A stretch of 64,000 nt of DNA, taken from the NCBI RefSeq assembly GCF_965363235.1, contig NC_134839.1, positions 57,937,560 to 58,001,559 on the forward strand. The letters are read 5' to 3'. The notes under the pieces were generated by a model. The model saw only the letters and a list, made by a program, of their open reading frames with translations. It was not told the DNA's origin and ran no database searches. Position numbers and translations under genes: made by a program. This DNA is from Mytilus galloprovincialis. Lineage: Eukaryota > Mollusca > Bivalvia > Mytilida > Mytilidae. Positions 36,511-49,269 of the stretch are shown here, in pieces; within the stretch, counting starts at the first letter, position 1, and each line of letters starts with the position of its first letter.

Positions 36511-37449
36511 GACATTTAACCTATGGGATGTATGCAAAATAAAAATCTATCTGTATATCTTATTTATCAATCCATTTCTTATCGGTATCACAAAATTTGC
36601 CACATCTTATGGCGCTTAGTTATCTAAATTGATATACAGTACGATTGGGTATGTTCACACTATATGGAGTTCATTACCAAGGCTGTGCTCCTTATATAAC
36701 ATACGTGGAAGAACGATGTAAATCGACACGACATAAATTTACGGTCACTAGCAAAAATCGGTTAATCAATACGATATTCTGTGTAGCAACTCACTAGCGA
36801 CATGACATGTGTTCGCGAGCTTAGATATTTAGATAAAAGGATAGTGGTCTGCTCTGTTATCTCACCAATTGTCTCCTATACCCAAATTGGATGTGAAATC
36901 GTTTGGCAGGTTATCCATGCTTATCAGAAGAGGCTAACCCTGTCGATGTAATTGGTCTCCTTTTTTCGAAGAGAGTGGCGAAAGTTCCCAGAGCCACATC
37001 ACCGTGTAGAACGCAGAGATGCAAAATCTGACACCCCGAGCGACACTTCATATTTTGACGAAAAACTAGTTTTAAAAACAATTAATTTTAAGTAAATAGC
37101 CGGTATTTGGTTAAGTTCCATGATAGGAATTCAATTCTATATAAATAATACGGGAGAAAGTCATCTAAAGTAGTTTTTTATCCAGAAATTTGCATATGAA
37201 GCCTCAAAATCTGCAACACGGAAAACTAGGGAGAGGTGTTTGAAGAAACAGAACACTGAAAACGACTGCTTATGCTTGCCGGAAATAGATTATGTTTCAG
37301 TTCATTCCGTGCACTACAATATATAGTACTAAGAATTCTAAAAAAAAGAAATTTTGATACTTGAACTTTCTTTGATAGTTTTTTTCCGCTTCGCAATTGC
37401 CACCCCATGTCAAACATAGCCGACTACCCGCATGTGGTGTTCTACGCGG

Positions 37450-37660
37450 TGACATTCAAACTCATAAATAAAACAATCGTGACAATGTCATGGCTAAAAA
37501 CGAAAAGGACAAATGAAAAAGACAAACAGACAAATAATTATAGTACACAAGACACAACATAGAAAACTAAAGACTTAACAACATGAACCCCATCAAAACT
37601 GGAGGTGAACTCAGGTGCTCCGGAAGGGGTAAGTTCATGCGATTCCCTCCGTTTTCGATT
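37450..37660 (+). repeat. R-a repeat copy, partial
   Basis: Contains CAAACTCATAAATAAAAC, GACAATGTCATGGC and AGGTGCTCCGGAAGGGG. The 5' part of the family is missing. Confidence 0.75.
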
Positions 37661-38199
37661 TATGAGATTCATCAGCATCAAGAGATTTGAAGAACGGTAA
37701 ACTACTGTTGCCCTCAGTCCTCCAAATACAAATGTTTTTATACTTGTCATGTTATTATCCGGGTACCTTGCCACCGTCAACAAGAATACAACTGTAGAAG
37801 TTGTCAATCAAAGACTAAACCTGCTACATTCCCCCTGCCTATCAAGTGTAAAAATAAGGTTACTGATTGGTTCAACCGAGGAATATGTCAGAAACGTCTG
37901 AACGCGAGCAAAATGGGAATTAACCAAACACCTGATTATATAAAAGTTGTTCGGGTTTGCATTTCAAACTGCAGTCTAAACTCTTTCACTATATTTTAAA
38001 ATGATTGAGATTAAATATGCGTTATCTCTGTTATAACAATTATTTTTCTATTCCATAAGGCAAATGAAAAATCCAGTTTTTAGATTGATGAACAAAATAA
38101 ATTGGGATTCATTTCTATTATTAGAATCCTACTTTTAAAACATTTACATTATTCATTTTAGAGGAAATGTGAAATAAATCACAACTCTTTTCTATCCTT

Positions 38200-38830
38200 T
38201 TTGTATTTGATAACAAGCGGTCTTAACCAAAAGTGGATTATTAAGAAGGCAACAGTGGTATACCGCTGTTCGAAACTCATTAATTGATAGAAAAAAAAAC
38301 AAATCCGGGTTACAAACTAAAACTGAGGGAAACGCATTAAATATAAGATGAAAACAACGACACAACAGAAACACAACATAAAAATGTAATACACATAGAA
38401 ACGAACTAAGCATTAGACAAAATCCGATGAGACATGTTCAATTACGATTATTGCATATCAAAATATTATTTACACAACACTTCCATTCCTTATGCTAAAT
38501 TGAAAAAAAAATAAGGGTGATTTTTCTACAAAAAACGGCAATCTTGCAAAATATTATTCTGTATTAATTTACAATGATTTTTACCATGAAGACGATTTAA
38601 CTAGCAATCTTTTTTTGAAACAGGATAAGCCCAACGCGGTTGTTGCTCAGAATAAACCTCCTCCTATTTGATAGTAACACCTGTAATTGTTGATCAAGAT
38701 AAATAGACCAAAGTATTTTGGATAACCTCATTGGTTGATATCTTTTGCGGAAGAACATGTGATACATCCTCATTCTTTGAATATCAAAGCTTGGAAGGTC
38801 GTGCTCCAAGTGTTGTCGGCAAAGTAACTA
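38200..38830 (+). repeat. Local duplication, copy 1 (partner 41,790-42,480)
   Basis: Shared words include AACAAGCGGTCT / AACTAGCGGTCT, TTGCAAAATATTATTCTG and CAAAGTATTTTGGAT. An R-b element (38,246-38,435) interrupts this copy and not the other. A further piece of this copy (AACCTCATTGGTTGATATCT) recurs at about 40,791-40,860. Confidence 0.75.
38246..38435 (+). repeat. R-b repeat copy
   Basis: GGCAACAGTGGTATACCGCT, then CAAACTAAAACTGAGGGA and ATAAGATGAAAACAACGAC. The partner of the surrounding duplication lacks it, so it is younger than that duplication. Confidence 0.8.
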
Positions 38831-38849
38831 TATTCTTTAACTTTTAATT

Positions 38850-39180
38850 ACATTTGCCTTGGTGGCTTTAAGACCTTGGTGGTCATTTATATATGCCTTG
38901 GTGGCAAAAGACCTAGGTGGTCATTTATATATGCCTTGGTGGCAATAGACCTAGGTGGTCATTTATATATGCCTTGGTGGCAATAGACCTAGGTGGTCAT
39001 TTTTATAATTTTTTACATTTGCCTTGATGGCAATATTACATTAAAAATACTAGCCTTTGGGGCGTCAAGACCTTGGTGGTCATTTATATTTGCCTTGGCG
39101 GCTTTTTGATAGAACTAGATAGTAATGTTTGACCTTGGTGGCAAAATGTTTTGGGATTTGGACCTTGGCCGGTAGTTATT
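38850..39180 (+). repeat. 38-bp minisatellite, GCCTTGGTGGC type
   Basis: Nearly perfect 38-bp units (GCCTTGGTGGC, AGACCTAGGTGGTC, ATTTATATAT) at about 38,900-39,000, flanked by degenerate units to 39,180. Sequence-unrelated to the gene A array in spite of the equal period. Confidence 0.85.
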
Positions 39181-40119
39181 ATCAACCCAGGTGGTCAGAT
39201 ATTTGTTATGCCGTAAACGCAGGACAAAGTGCTATCGCTATATAAAATATATGTGGAAGTGGGGGTTCTGGCCATTTTGGGAACCTGTAATTGAAAGGAG
39301 AATAATAAATTGTTTATAGCGTAAATAGTTTCTTTTGAGTGTTGTGCACTTTTCATTGATTATTACATCGTACATACTGATAAAAATGTTCTTTAAAGAT
39401 TTTGTTAGAAAAGAAATATTGAGAAAGTGAAATAATTTAGTGTGGCATGTCACTTGATATTATTGTTATTTACCGGAGTGATGTGTATTGAATTATGAGG
39501 TGTCTTCGTCGAGGTCCGCGTTCAGCGGTCTGTTTGATTGTACATAAAATTGAATAGAATGTTTTTGTTTTCAGATGGTGTTGCCTCTGATGAATGATGG
39601 AGAAGCAATATGACATTGCACGATGATTCATGACTGAGTTCGAATAACCTAAAAGGAAAGGATTTTTCTGATCAGAATATGGTGAGAACAAATTGCAATT
39701 AATATTGAAGTAATGTTTTGATTTCTAAAGATAATTATAAAAATAAAAATAAAAAAAAAAATAAATAATAATGAATGGGAAAAATACGGATATAACACTA
39801 AATTATGTATGTCTGTGTTGAGAAAGGCATTAGAAGTCAATATGGCACGGTATTCAAAAAAAAAATTGATGGAAGCAGCTTTATGGTCAAATGAATCTAT
39901 TAAAGTAATTCTAATAATTTGTCCGTAATTACATGTGGATGTGTATATAATTGCATTGATGTGTTAAAATATGTCACATAAGTCTGTTGTCTTGGCAGAT
40001 TAAATAATGATTGTACTATTTTTTGTTTTGTTTAATAAATATAATGTTGAATGATTTTGTATACTAGTACAAATGTATACTAAAATTTTATTTATGGTTA
40101 AATTTTTTAATTTAAATTT

Positions 40120-40183
40120 CTTTGTCTACAGTTCGAGGGACACTGATTCCCTAGTGGTTTTTCCACGTGGATTGTAGGCAAAG
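40120..40183 (+). other. Possible structured RNA or compound hairpin
   Basis: CTTTGTCTACA (40,120-40,130) pairs with TGTAGGCAAAG (40,173-40,183). Between them AGGGA...TCCCT and GTGGTTTTTCCAC can form two smaller hairpins, giving a three-arm fold. I recognise no RNA family; it may be chance or a small foldback. Confidence 0.3.
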
Positions 40184-40718
40184 GGATTTTTCCTTTTCGA
40201 AGTGTGACTAATGCTGTCTTAAGTACAAATAAACAGCTTGTTATTGGTTAATATATTTTCAGCAGAGTTGTGAAGAATCAAGTGGAAATACAATTGTCAA
40301 TGTTCCTGATTAGGAAGTAAAAAGTGTGTTTGATTCAACAACAGTAAAGAAAGAGACAAGCCAGCATAGTTTACACTTGGAGGTGAAGTCCCTTTGCTTA
40401 CAAGCTTTCCATATGCCGAAGATGTTATTAAATAATGACAATGTTCATTTTGATATGATTTCATTGCCTTAACTCAACTTTTAAAAGTCTATGTGGTCAA
40501 ATTCATAAGAATTTATTGGATTATGAAGTACTTAATATACAGAACTGTGTACATGTATCTTGAAATTTTTAGAAGTGTTTTAAAGTAATTAAGGAATAAT
40601 ATTTAATAAAAGTGTTAAAAGATATTTTTGTTTTGAGTATTGGGAATACTATTACTTCGGGAAAAGCCTTGTTAGTGGTGTAATTTGAGATTGGCCGGCA
40701 AATATGCTGTATGGACTA

Positions 40719-40900
40719 TAGAGTTTTCTATGCCCATAACTTAACATGAACTGGATGCAAGATTATATCAATCACTGAGGATATGTGTATAACCTCATTG
40801 GTTGATATCTTTTGCGGAAGTACATGTGATACATCCTCATTCTTTCAATATCCAAGTGGTGGTTGGTTTAAGGGCTATGTTTGGTCAGGCAATACGTATT
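40719..40900 (+). repeat. Duplicated segment shared with 41,686-41,760 and 38,725-38,800
   Basis: AGAGTTTTCTATGCCCATAA and CACTGAGGATATGTGTAT recur at 41,686-41,760, and the following AACCTCATTGGTTGATATCT recurs at about 38,725. This shows local shuffling of one ancestral element. Confidence 0.7.
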
Positions 40901-41139
40901 GCCTATTGCCTGTTTGGGTTGATGAGAATCTTGATAAGTTCCCCCTTCTCCCACGCATAAGTACCAAAATGTGGATTTGTTTTTTATATTCATATTTTAA
41001 TATTGGTATTACATGTATGCATTTTGGGTTGATGAGTACGAGAAAACATTAAAAAAAAACCCATAAGCATTACCATAGAATCATGTTGATGGAACACTCC
41101 TTCGCTTTATCGATTTTCAAGGGAAAGGTCAAATAGGTC

Positions 41140-41440
41140 AAAAAGTAAGATCACAAAAATACCGAACTTAGAGGAAAATCAATTCGGCAAGTCCATAATC
41201 ACATGGCAAAATCAAAAAACAAAATGCATCAAAAACAAATGGACAAGAACTGTCATATTCCTGACTTAGTACAGGCATTTTCAATTGTAAAAAATGGTGG
41301 ATTAAACTTGGTTTTATAGCGCTAGCCCTCTCACTTTGATGACAGTCTCATCAAATTCCGTTATATTTACATTGATGCGTAAACTAAACAGACACAATAA
41401 ATAAAATAGTCAAAATATGGGTACATCAGTCATCATCGTA
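41140..41440 (+). repeat. R-c repeat copy
   Basis: CATGGCAAAATCAAAAA, CTGTCATATTCCTGACTTAG and GGTGGATTAAACTTGG. Forward orientation. Confidence 0.8.
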
Positions 41441-41789
41441 TAACAATCAAGTGTATTGGTATGTTTGTGCTTACTTTTTCATTACAATGGTAAAAATAAG
41501 ATTATATATCTCGGATGACAATAATGTTGATTATAATGCTTCATTTTATGAGCTCCAGAGTAGTTGTATAAGAAACAACTGCGCACTTTATCCAGTGAGC
41601 TCTTGTGCATTGCATTTTTCATAGTAGTCCACATTTTGGTTTCTGAAACGTATAGATATTATCTTGTATTCGGTTCTTTCCTCTAGAGTTTTCTATGCCC
41701 ATAACTTAACATGAACTGGATGCAAGATTATATCAATCACTGAGGATATGTGTATTTTTCAATCCATTGGAAAGATATGGCTTTTATTT

Positions 41790-42480
41790 TATAGTGATAT
41801 TATAACTAGCGGTCTCAATCAGATGTGAATAATTAAGAATCATATATAAATCTTCAAATACGATAATTGTAGGTTTCCAATGAAATCAAAACATTGTTTA
41901 CATAACACTACCATTCCTCAGGCTCAATTGATGAATCTTTGCATTTAACAGTGATTTTTCTACAAAAAAACGGAATCGCAGATTCGAAAATACTGTTCTA
42001 TATCTTGCAAAATATTATTCTGTATTAATTTAAACGGATATCAACCCGGCAGACGATTTTCAGTTTCGTTCAGCAACATAGTTGTCGGTTATAGAGATTT
42101 GATCCAGTGGATACGCTTTGTATATCCTTATTGGGCGACTTAGGTTTTTAACATACCATTGCTTTATTATAGTATATCCCAATGAATAATGAATACGCAA
42201 CGTGCGTGCACTATACGTATTTCATTATCAAGAAAAATCCCTGACTGCTTTCATGTTTGCAAAGAGCTTTGCGAAAACAAATCTTCAAAATTCCCCATTT
42301 TATTTATAATTCAGGTGTTAACAAGCATTTCTCATTTGAAGCAGGATAAGCGCAACGGGGTTTTTGCTCAGAATACATTTAAGAAAGTTTCACAACCATT
42401 CCCTTTAAACCTCCTCCCATTTGATTGTAACACCTACAGGTGTTGATCTAGATAAATAAAACCAAAGTATTTTGGATTGA
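41790..42480 (+). repeat. Local duplication, copy 2 (partner 38,200-38,830)
   Basis: The uninterrupted partner of the 38.2-kb copy, ending in AACCAAAGTATTTTGGATTG. Confidence 0.7.
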
Positions 42481-42484
42481 TAAT

Positions 42485-42700
42485 CTTATGGCTTTTCTAC
42501 CTCAAGAATAGATTACCTTAGCTGTATTTGGCAAAACTTATAGGAATTTTTGGTCCTCAATGCTCTTCAACTTCGTAATTTATTTGGCATTTTAAACATT
42601 GTTTGATTCGAGCCTCACTGATGAGTCATTTGTAGACGAAACGCGCGTCTGGCGTAAGTTTAAAATATTAGTCTGGTATATATGATGAGTTTATTTATGG
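42485..42700 (+). repeat. Hammerhead-bearing dispersed repeat, best copy
   Basis: Runs from TTATGGCTTTTCTACCTCAA through CCTCAATGCTCTTCAACTTC to GGTATATATGATGAGTTTAT, with the ribozyme core in its second half. Relatives: 22,190-22,400 (+), 50,130-50,250 (-), 52,330-52,460 (+) and 54,825-54,900 (-). It resembles the small hammerhead-carrying retrozyme-type repeats known from bivalves. Confidence 0.7.
42609..42657 (+). ncRNA. Hammerhead ribozyme core, type I, minimal stem III
   Basis: CTGATGA (42,618-42,624), stem II GTC...GAC around ATTTGTA, GAAA (42,637-42,640 region), a very short stem III (CGCGCG) and the cleavage triplet GTC followed by TGGCGT. The strand before CTGATGA (GCCTCA) pairs with TGGCGT through five of six positions, with one mismatch, forming stem I. 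All invariant core bases are present. Minimal stem III hammerheads usually act as dimers. Other copies in the window have damaged cores. Confidence 0.65.
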
Positions 42701-45228
42701 ACAAACATGGCTTTTATTCTATTGTGATATTTTGTTTTCTTCATATTTATGCTTTTTCAGCTCGACATGTAAGCTAGTTTTACAGCATAATGCAAGTAGC
42801 AATGAACATACGTACCTTAAAATAGCTAACTATATTTTAACCGAGAAGATTAATTTTGCTATGCATTGTTCACTTTAGCAAAATGATCAATTTCTGCATT
42901 GGAAAATCAACAGCCTGTACTAGAACTGTCACGTTCAAATTAGATAACGGCTAGGATTGATATGTAGGCTGAGTTCAGGGACGTTGATACATATTTAGAA
43001 ATAATACATGCATTGGTTCAAAATTAAAAGTTGCATTTCTCTAACCAGGTGATAATATAGGGAGAATATTTATAGTTTATCCCATCTAAAATTCCAGCTG
43101 GCGAAATCATGTGTCTATATACATGTAGAATGATAATATAGAATCAGGAGCCGATACGAATTTGCCAATATAAAACTATTAATCGAACCTAGACAACACT
43201 GCACATAATCGCTACATTGAAAATGGGACGGAACAACACCAATCAAATATTATGATGGTTGTTTGTTAACAATTTTCACTTGACGTTCATTTCGAAATAT
43301 TGTGGTTCTTTTTTTATAATTTTTTTATGGCAAGAGATTGTTTGCCAGCAAAGTAGTCAGTAAAATGAATCTTTGGCAAAAATATGTACCACATCAAAGA
43401 TAAAACTAGTTGTCCCAGTCTTAAGTACAGGTTTTGCTACCATGGAACCAGTTATACATGTATGTATCTGATTTTTTAAATTGCTTTTGTACAATATACA
43501 AAAATATATACCACCCAAGCAACTCTCTTCAGTTCATTGGGATCAAACCAAAGTCATAGAAGGAATCAAAGCTATGCACTAGTTGGAATACATTCCTGAA
43601 TTGAAGACATTTTTTATTATTACAACACATTTGTTTTAGCATTATCCGTTTCGCACCCGTACCAAGGCACTTTCTATCATGCTGGCGAAACCATTGGAAA
43701 CTCACAGTTCACTATATGTATAGACCCAGTGGTAGTGATACGATAAACGTTACCAATTGTATTGCAGTAGATACGTATTTCCACAAGTAATGTCTCTTCA
43801 GTGATACTCGAGGGTAAAAATATTTGAAAACCCTCAATTTTGTACAAACATAACAAAAGTTAACCAAAAAAAACGATGGCTTACGGTATGCATATACGAC
43901 TCTGAACCTCGATGGTATTCCAAAACGCGATGGAAATACCACTGGCGATGGTCATGAAATAAGATGGTTTGGTGCTGATGTGCGCTTAAGAAAAGAACAG
44001 AAGGGCGTTGGTGGGATTGTGATGCTATCTTATTGATAGCTACACCGAATTGCGTCAGTGATCATGTTGAGATGTGTTGTTTGTTAGGAGCAGATTTTCA
44101 CATTATCATTACTTGTATGGTAAATTGTTGCAATTCTTTTTACGAGTCATTATTGTAACCATAAACATATATATAATCGCTATCGAAATGCCTTAAAATT
44201 TTTATGGACAATAATGAATACAAACTTATATGCGAACAAAAATAAAAATATATACTTCCCATAATGATTGCAAATCTGTAAATTTAAAACTAGCCATAAC
44301 GCGTCATATGATCCATTGCACTTCAGCGAAAGAACCATCACACTTTGGTGCAGGTCATTGCACTGCAGCATCCCTTTCATGTCATTAACATGTACTGTAG
44401 TATCCTCTTATTTTTCTAAAGAAAAGTACAATAGTTGTAATCAATATAATCACATATATAAATTTTGCCAATCTAGTGACAGGACATAAATGTTAATACA
44501 TGCTTTTTGTATTCTTTTGAGAAGCAAATGGTTAATGTTTACGGCATATGCGTAGAAAAACAAGTCAGTGAGAAGAAGAGCCCAGTAAGTTCCTATAGGA
44601 ATGCCGACTATCTTTTGGTAAACACATGATCCAGCTCGAATAACAGATTTGGTGTTAATAGAATCTTAGCCATCATGATAAGATCAAATGAAATCACTTT
44701 GGTATTCTTAGAGTTCAGCACTAAAGCCACAGAGTGTTCAAAACGCGCCGATCACTTATGCTACTATGGTAATTGTGCATGGGATCTAATTTCTATTTAC
44801 AGTCAAAGTGCGATTTGCCCTTTGCAATAAGATATGTGTATCTTGATTTGTAGAACCAAAGTTTGAATACATTTTTCTTTTAAGTTCAATAAGGAATACT
44901 GAATTAAAAAAATGAAGACGACCTTATAGATTGAACAATTTTGAAATGGTAAAGCAATTATCAAACTTACAATTGTCAAACAGATATTTATACCAAATCG
45001 GTACTAGCTTTTTACTAAGCTTATAATTGCAACACATGTTTTATTATTTATTATATACTAAAGTAAAGAAAAAATATATAATTCAGAGTGCAGTTATCCA
45101 TGCAGGATCTATTCAAAAGAAAATTGAGTTAAATCGACATGGCGTACGTTTGTAACATTCACTGATGTTGTTGAACAAATCGATTGACATGATATTGATA
45201 TGTTATACAATTCTTTGTGGTTAAAATA
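42700..45228. other. Intergenic, no supported gene
   Basis: AT-rich sequence. At 43,860-44,035 a plus-strand frame (GLRYAYTTLNLDGI..) looks slightly coding, but I recognise no family and its flanks carry stops, so it is at most a remnant. Confidence 0.4.
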
Positions 45229-45370
45229 GTGGGAGATATTATGGACATAATTGTGCAAATCGTGATACAAACATGAAATTTGTTATATAGGTTGACTAAA
45301 TGATAATTAAAAGAAATCCGCTGCTGGCCATCAAATTTTTTCATTTTTTCAAAATGGCCACCACCCATTT
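45229..45370 (-). repeat. Left inverted repeat of the 3.6-kb element
   Basis: Aligns to 48,667-48,823 in opposite orientation at roughly three quarters identity over its whole length. Confidence 0.75.
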
Positions 45371-48300
45371 GTAAATGCCGTCATATCCAATTGGCTACAT
45401 TTCGTAAATCCTTTTAAAGTTGTTTTATATGTATAATCCAATGTAAGTTTTGATAAAACTTCAATTAAAGTTTGTAAAGTGCGATAAAACAATACATACA
45501 TGAAGAAAAAAGTGACTTCCGGTTCCAAAATGGCGGCAACAACGTGGAAAATGTCAATTTTATTATTTCTATCAACTTAACAAGAGATATCACGGTCTTT
45601 GTCCGGTTCAAATGCATAAATACAGGTTGACTATCTTATAACTATCTGACAGTGACCAATACACACACTTGTACAAGGAAGACCAGAATGGTAGCATATA
45701 CAGTTACCCACACAGCTTGGTTTCTTGCATTTGCATTTTTTAAAAATCCTGACACGAGGATGCAACGGTAGCCAAAGAAATCCATTTTGGTTTCCAACTG
45801 TCATTGTTTTATTTTCTTTCATCCAACTCTAGTGTTCATGACTTGGTACATGAACCTGTCGAATGAATAAATCCGGATGAGCACAAATATGTTCACTTGA
45901 TATGCTTCTCTTTTGATGTCATCCGGATGAGAACCTCTTGTAGGCAGAATAGCATCATAAAGCCGCTGCTTCCTTGCAAACGATTCAAATCGTGCCTCCT
46001 TAACAGCAAATGTTGATGCTGCAATACATGATGCAAACAAATGCTTCTATGTTGTCAATGTCTGTGTTTTTATACAAAAGCGGGGTAAAACAGTCGGTTA
46101 CATCAGAGAATACTTTTATGTGTGCGAAGTGCCGACACCGTGTCACACCCATTAAATGCATGGCAGAGAAGAAGAGCGGCTACACGAGGACCAAACGATT
46201 TGCTATGACCTGTAGAGGAAGCCATAGAAAGCCTATATTCCTTCAAAAACCTATTCACAATTTGTCCACAACTTATCTTGCGAGTGCTGCAATTTGTAAT
46301 GCTACTACATCTGTGTTAGTACTACTTTTAACAATCATTTTCAGCAGCATGCTTATCATGGAGAATCATCCGTATATTTGTTTCTTCATGGTAAGGGGAT
46401 AGCTGGGAATTATCCGTATTGAAATTGCAAAGAATATTTTCACCTTGAGTAGTATAAGCATTTTTATAAATCACTAAAGAATTATGTCGGCAAGAAACTT
46501 GAACAAATCCGTTTTGTTGTCATCTTCACAGTGAAAACTACTCCAAATCCTTAGCGTGTTACCAGTACCACCAACTTTCCGTTTAGCACCAAAACCTTGC
46601 CTTTTTTCTCGTCCAAGCCTTTAAATCATTCATTTAATAAACATCAAATACAATGTCTACTCTTGGATACTTATCGTTGCAAGATTTTAGGCTATAAGGC
46701 AGTATTACATCATTTGCATAATCATCAGATATTTGTGCCCCACATGGTGGCCTAGAATAAACCATTGCTGCTCCACCAACGACAAATGCGTCAGAACTTG
46801 GATCAGTTGATGGGAAATTGCAAAATGTTTCAAGTATACCTATTTGCTGCGATTTAATACCACTGTTTAAAGTGACATTCTGAGACAAAGACGGAGGAGC
46901 ATTTTGGTTTTCATGGATAAAGAAATCTTCAAAGTTAAACTGTCTACTTTGACAAGAAATTAAAGTAAAATAAAGAGATCGCAATTACTTTTCAGGTTCT
47001 CTAGCGCTTTTTTTTTTTGACAAAGACGTTTCCAGTTTCATTTTACTCCTTTTATAGGGAATTGTTCTTTTTTATCTGGTTATAAAAAGCAGATTCTCTT
47101 TCGTTTTGCATTTGCTTAAAAAGATATCCGTATTGTTTGGACCCAATATCTTGGAGTTTATATACATATCTTACCTGCTTCCGAATCCAAAACTTCCATA
47201 AATGAGCCAATTGTGTAAAAATCTGACGACTCTTCTAGAAATGAATTTTCAAATTAGTTCATCACTTTGGAAAGCCTATGACAGTTTTTTGAAGAAATAC
47301 TTTTGTGTACCGTAGAGTCTTCATGATGTCGTTTATCTGTTATAGAATGACTCAAACCACTAGATATTTAAAATTCATATACCAGTCTACTGACTTCTGG
47401 TCCAGCTACCATCTATCGTCCTAAAGGGATATTCGGTTTAACGTATGCACCAACATCGCCCTTCACAATTGCATTATTCTGTGCTTGTGCCTGATCAGTT
47501 GTGATATAAGAAAACAACTATCTGGTCTTACGCAAAGTAAAATTACCACTTGCAAATTCCATTGCCACCATCGAGCATAATTAACATGATCAAGACAAAC
47601 AAAATACGTATCTTGCATAGTATGGACTGTTTGTAAAGTACGATATCTGACTTGTGAAACGGGCGTACTACCGAAAGCACAAGAAGTTCTTAATTCATAA
47701 TTGAACACCAGAAATTAAACTGTGGTTGAGATGACTCTCTTTCCTTACATCAGTTCATCAAATACTTAAACGTAACAGAGTCATGGCTAATATGTTCTGC
47801 GTTTACGCGTTTATAAGCTGACATTATCAATTCAAGCAAAACACATGCTGTCATCGATGTGCGTGTTTAGTTCTTATTACATTTGAACATATATGAAAAT
47901 AATCAGCCATTCTAGGTGTTGCAATAACGGCTTCAGTGAGGGCACATGTCCATCCACTATCACTCAATATTTCACTCAAACTTTAAGAACAAGTCATTGT
48001 AATGTACAATCCACCAAACATGACGATAAACTTATCTTCTCCGTACATATCTGGCCATTCCCACTGACATTGCTTAGCCAATACCAAAGTGGTTGATCTG
48101 CAGCTATAATTATGGTTGCCCGGGATTTAGAAAGTTAACCACCTTTTCACCTTATTCAATGAATGCTTGATCATTGCACCTGAAAGGACGTGTTTTCAAA
48201 CAGTGGCATCATAAAAGTTACACGAACTTTAACAGAAGAGCCTAAATGTTTAGAGGAATGAAATGATGACAAAGATGTTTACAACATCCAAATCCTCATC

Positions 48301-48666
48301 TGTAAGATGAACTACGATTTACATCATTGTGCCCTTATAGTGCGTGCAAATCTCTCTTTGTGTTTTTAAATAGTCTGCTCATGCGCGAAATTGTTAAACG
48401 CATGTGTATCATAACCTTAAAAATGGTATCAAACAAATGCATAACCTCATTAAAAATCCAAAAGCGCTAAGTATATAATGAATAGTTCAAATGTTTTGTG
48501 TGAATTTTGCTCATGCACAAACCCTAAACATGTAAAATATTCATTTCTAGTATATATGTCACATGAAAAGAAGGTAGCCACCAAATCTGATAATATTTTA
48601 TTTTAAAAGAAGGTCAAAGAAAATGATTTCCAGAAAATAGGTATTTTAAACCTGGAAAAAACAGCC

Positions 48667-48823
48667 ATTTTAGAAAAGGTGGTAGCCATCTTAAAAAAAT
48701 GATTTTTTTTATGGCCAGCAGTTTTTTCTTAAAAAGTATATAATCATGATGCTTCGTGCTAATTTTCATGCTTGTATCATCATTTGCACAATTTCCTCCA
48801 TTTTGCTTGCTAATATCTTCCAC
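48667..48823 (+). repeat. Right inverted repeat of the 3.6-kb element
   Basis: Inverted partner of 45,229-45,370. Homology stops at ATATCTTCCAC. Flanks give only a short, ambiguous target repeat (AAA or TAAAA). Confidence 0.75.
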
Positions 48824-49269
48824 TAAAAGTCTTATTATTTAGTTGTTGATGTGGTTGCTTAGGCTTCAATGATTGGTTTTATGCAGTAAGTGTTGACATT
48901 GATGCCTGAGTCGTATTTGAAAAGTCCTTGTTTGGGTCGGCTGAAGTCATGTTTAAAATGTCCAAGTTTTATGTATCTAGTTTTGATATGTTTTGGTTAA
49001 TAAGTTCAGGTGTAAGTAAAATATACTGAGAACTTATTGTTACTACCGTATTCGGATTTCTTCCAGAGAGAATTTCCTTGTAATGTTTAAATTTACCTTA
49101 AATAAAAGCACGATATTGACGTACTTTAGCGGACTTTTTGAGATTGAAGGTTAAAGGTGTCCACGATCAGAGTATATATACACCTTCGACCATCTTGACA
49201 TTAATCATTTGTGATCAATATTTTAAGGAAAACGGAGAATATTGTAAAGTAAGAATATATTTATTTTTT

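Larger units (their letters stand above)
45229..48823 (-). mobile_element. Inverted-repeat element holding a decayed CXC-tailed protein gene
   Basis: The ends match in inverted orientation over ~150 bp: left GTGGGAGATATTA (45,229), right ATATCTTCCAC (ends 48,823), with TTGTGCAAAT and TGGCCAGCAG words inside both. Between about 45,600 and 48,250 the minus strand carries pieces of one multicopy protein known to me from many fish, cnidarian and mollusc genomes as an uncharacterised family. Recognisable signs are MIKHSLNKVKRW-, LDHVNYARW-, GGAAMVYSRPP- and TNTDVVALQIAAL-type segments and a cysteine-rich tail (KCKCKKPSCVGNC). The gene is clearly broken, with several breaks, and is treated as a fossil. 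The family has no established biochemical function that I know; gene plus inverted repeats suggests it is element-borne. Confidence 0.65.

Noticed and set aside
38850-39180. Regular 38-bp direct repeats considered as a CRISPR array
   Set aside because: Units are contiguous with no variable spacers, in a eukaryotic genome; a plain minisatellite.
43680-44035. Slightly coding-looking plus-strand stretch
   Set aside because: No family recognised, stops on both sides, no splice sites I could support.
46010-46402. 130-codon plus-strand frame
   Set aside because: Shadow of the minus-strand fossil protein in the 45.2-48.8 kb element.
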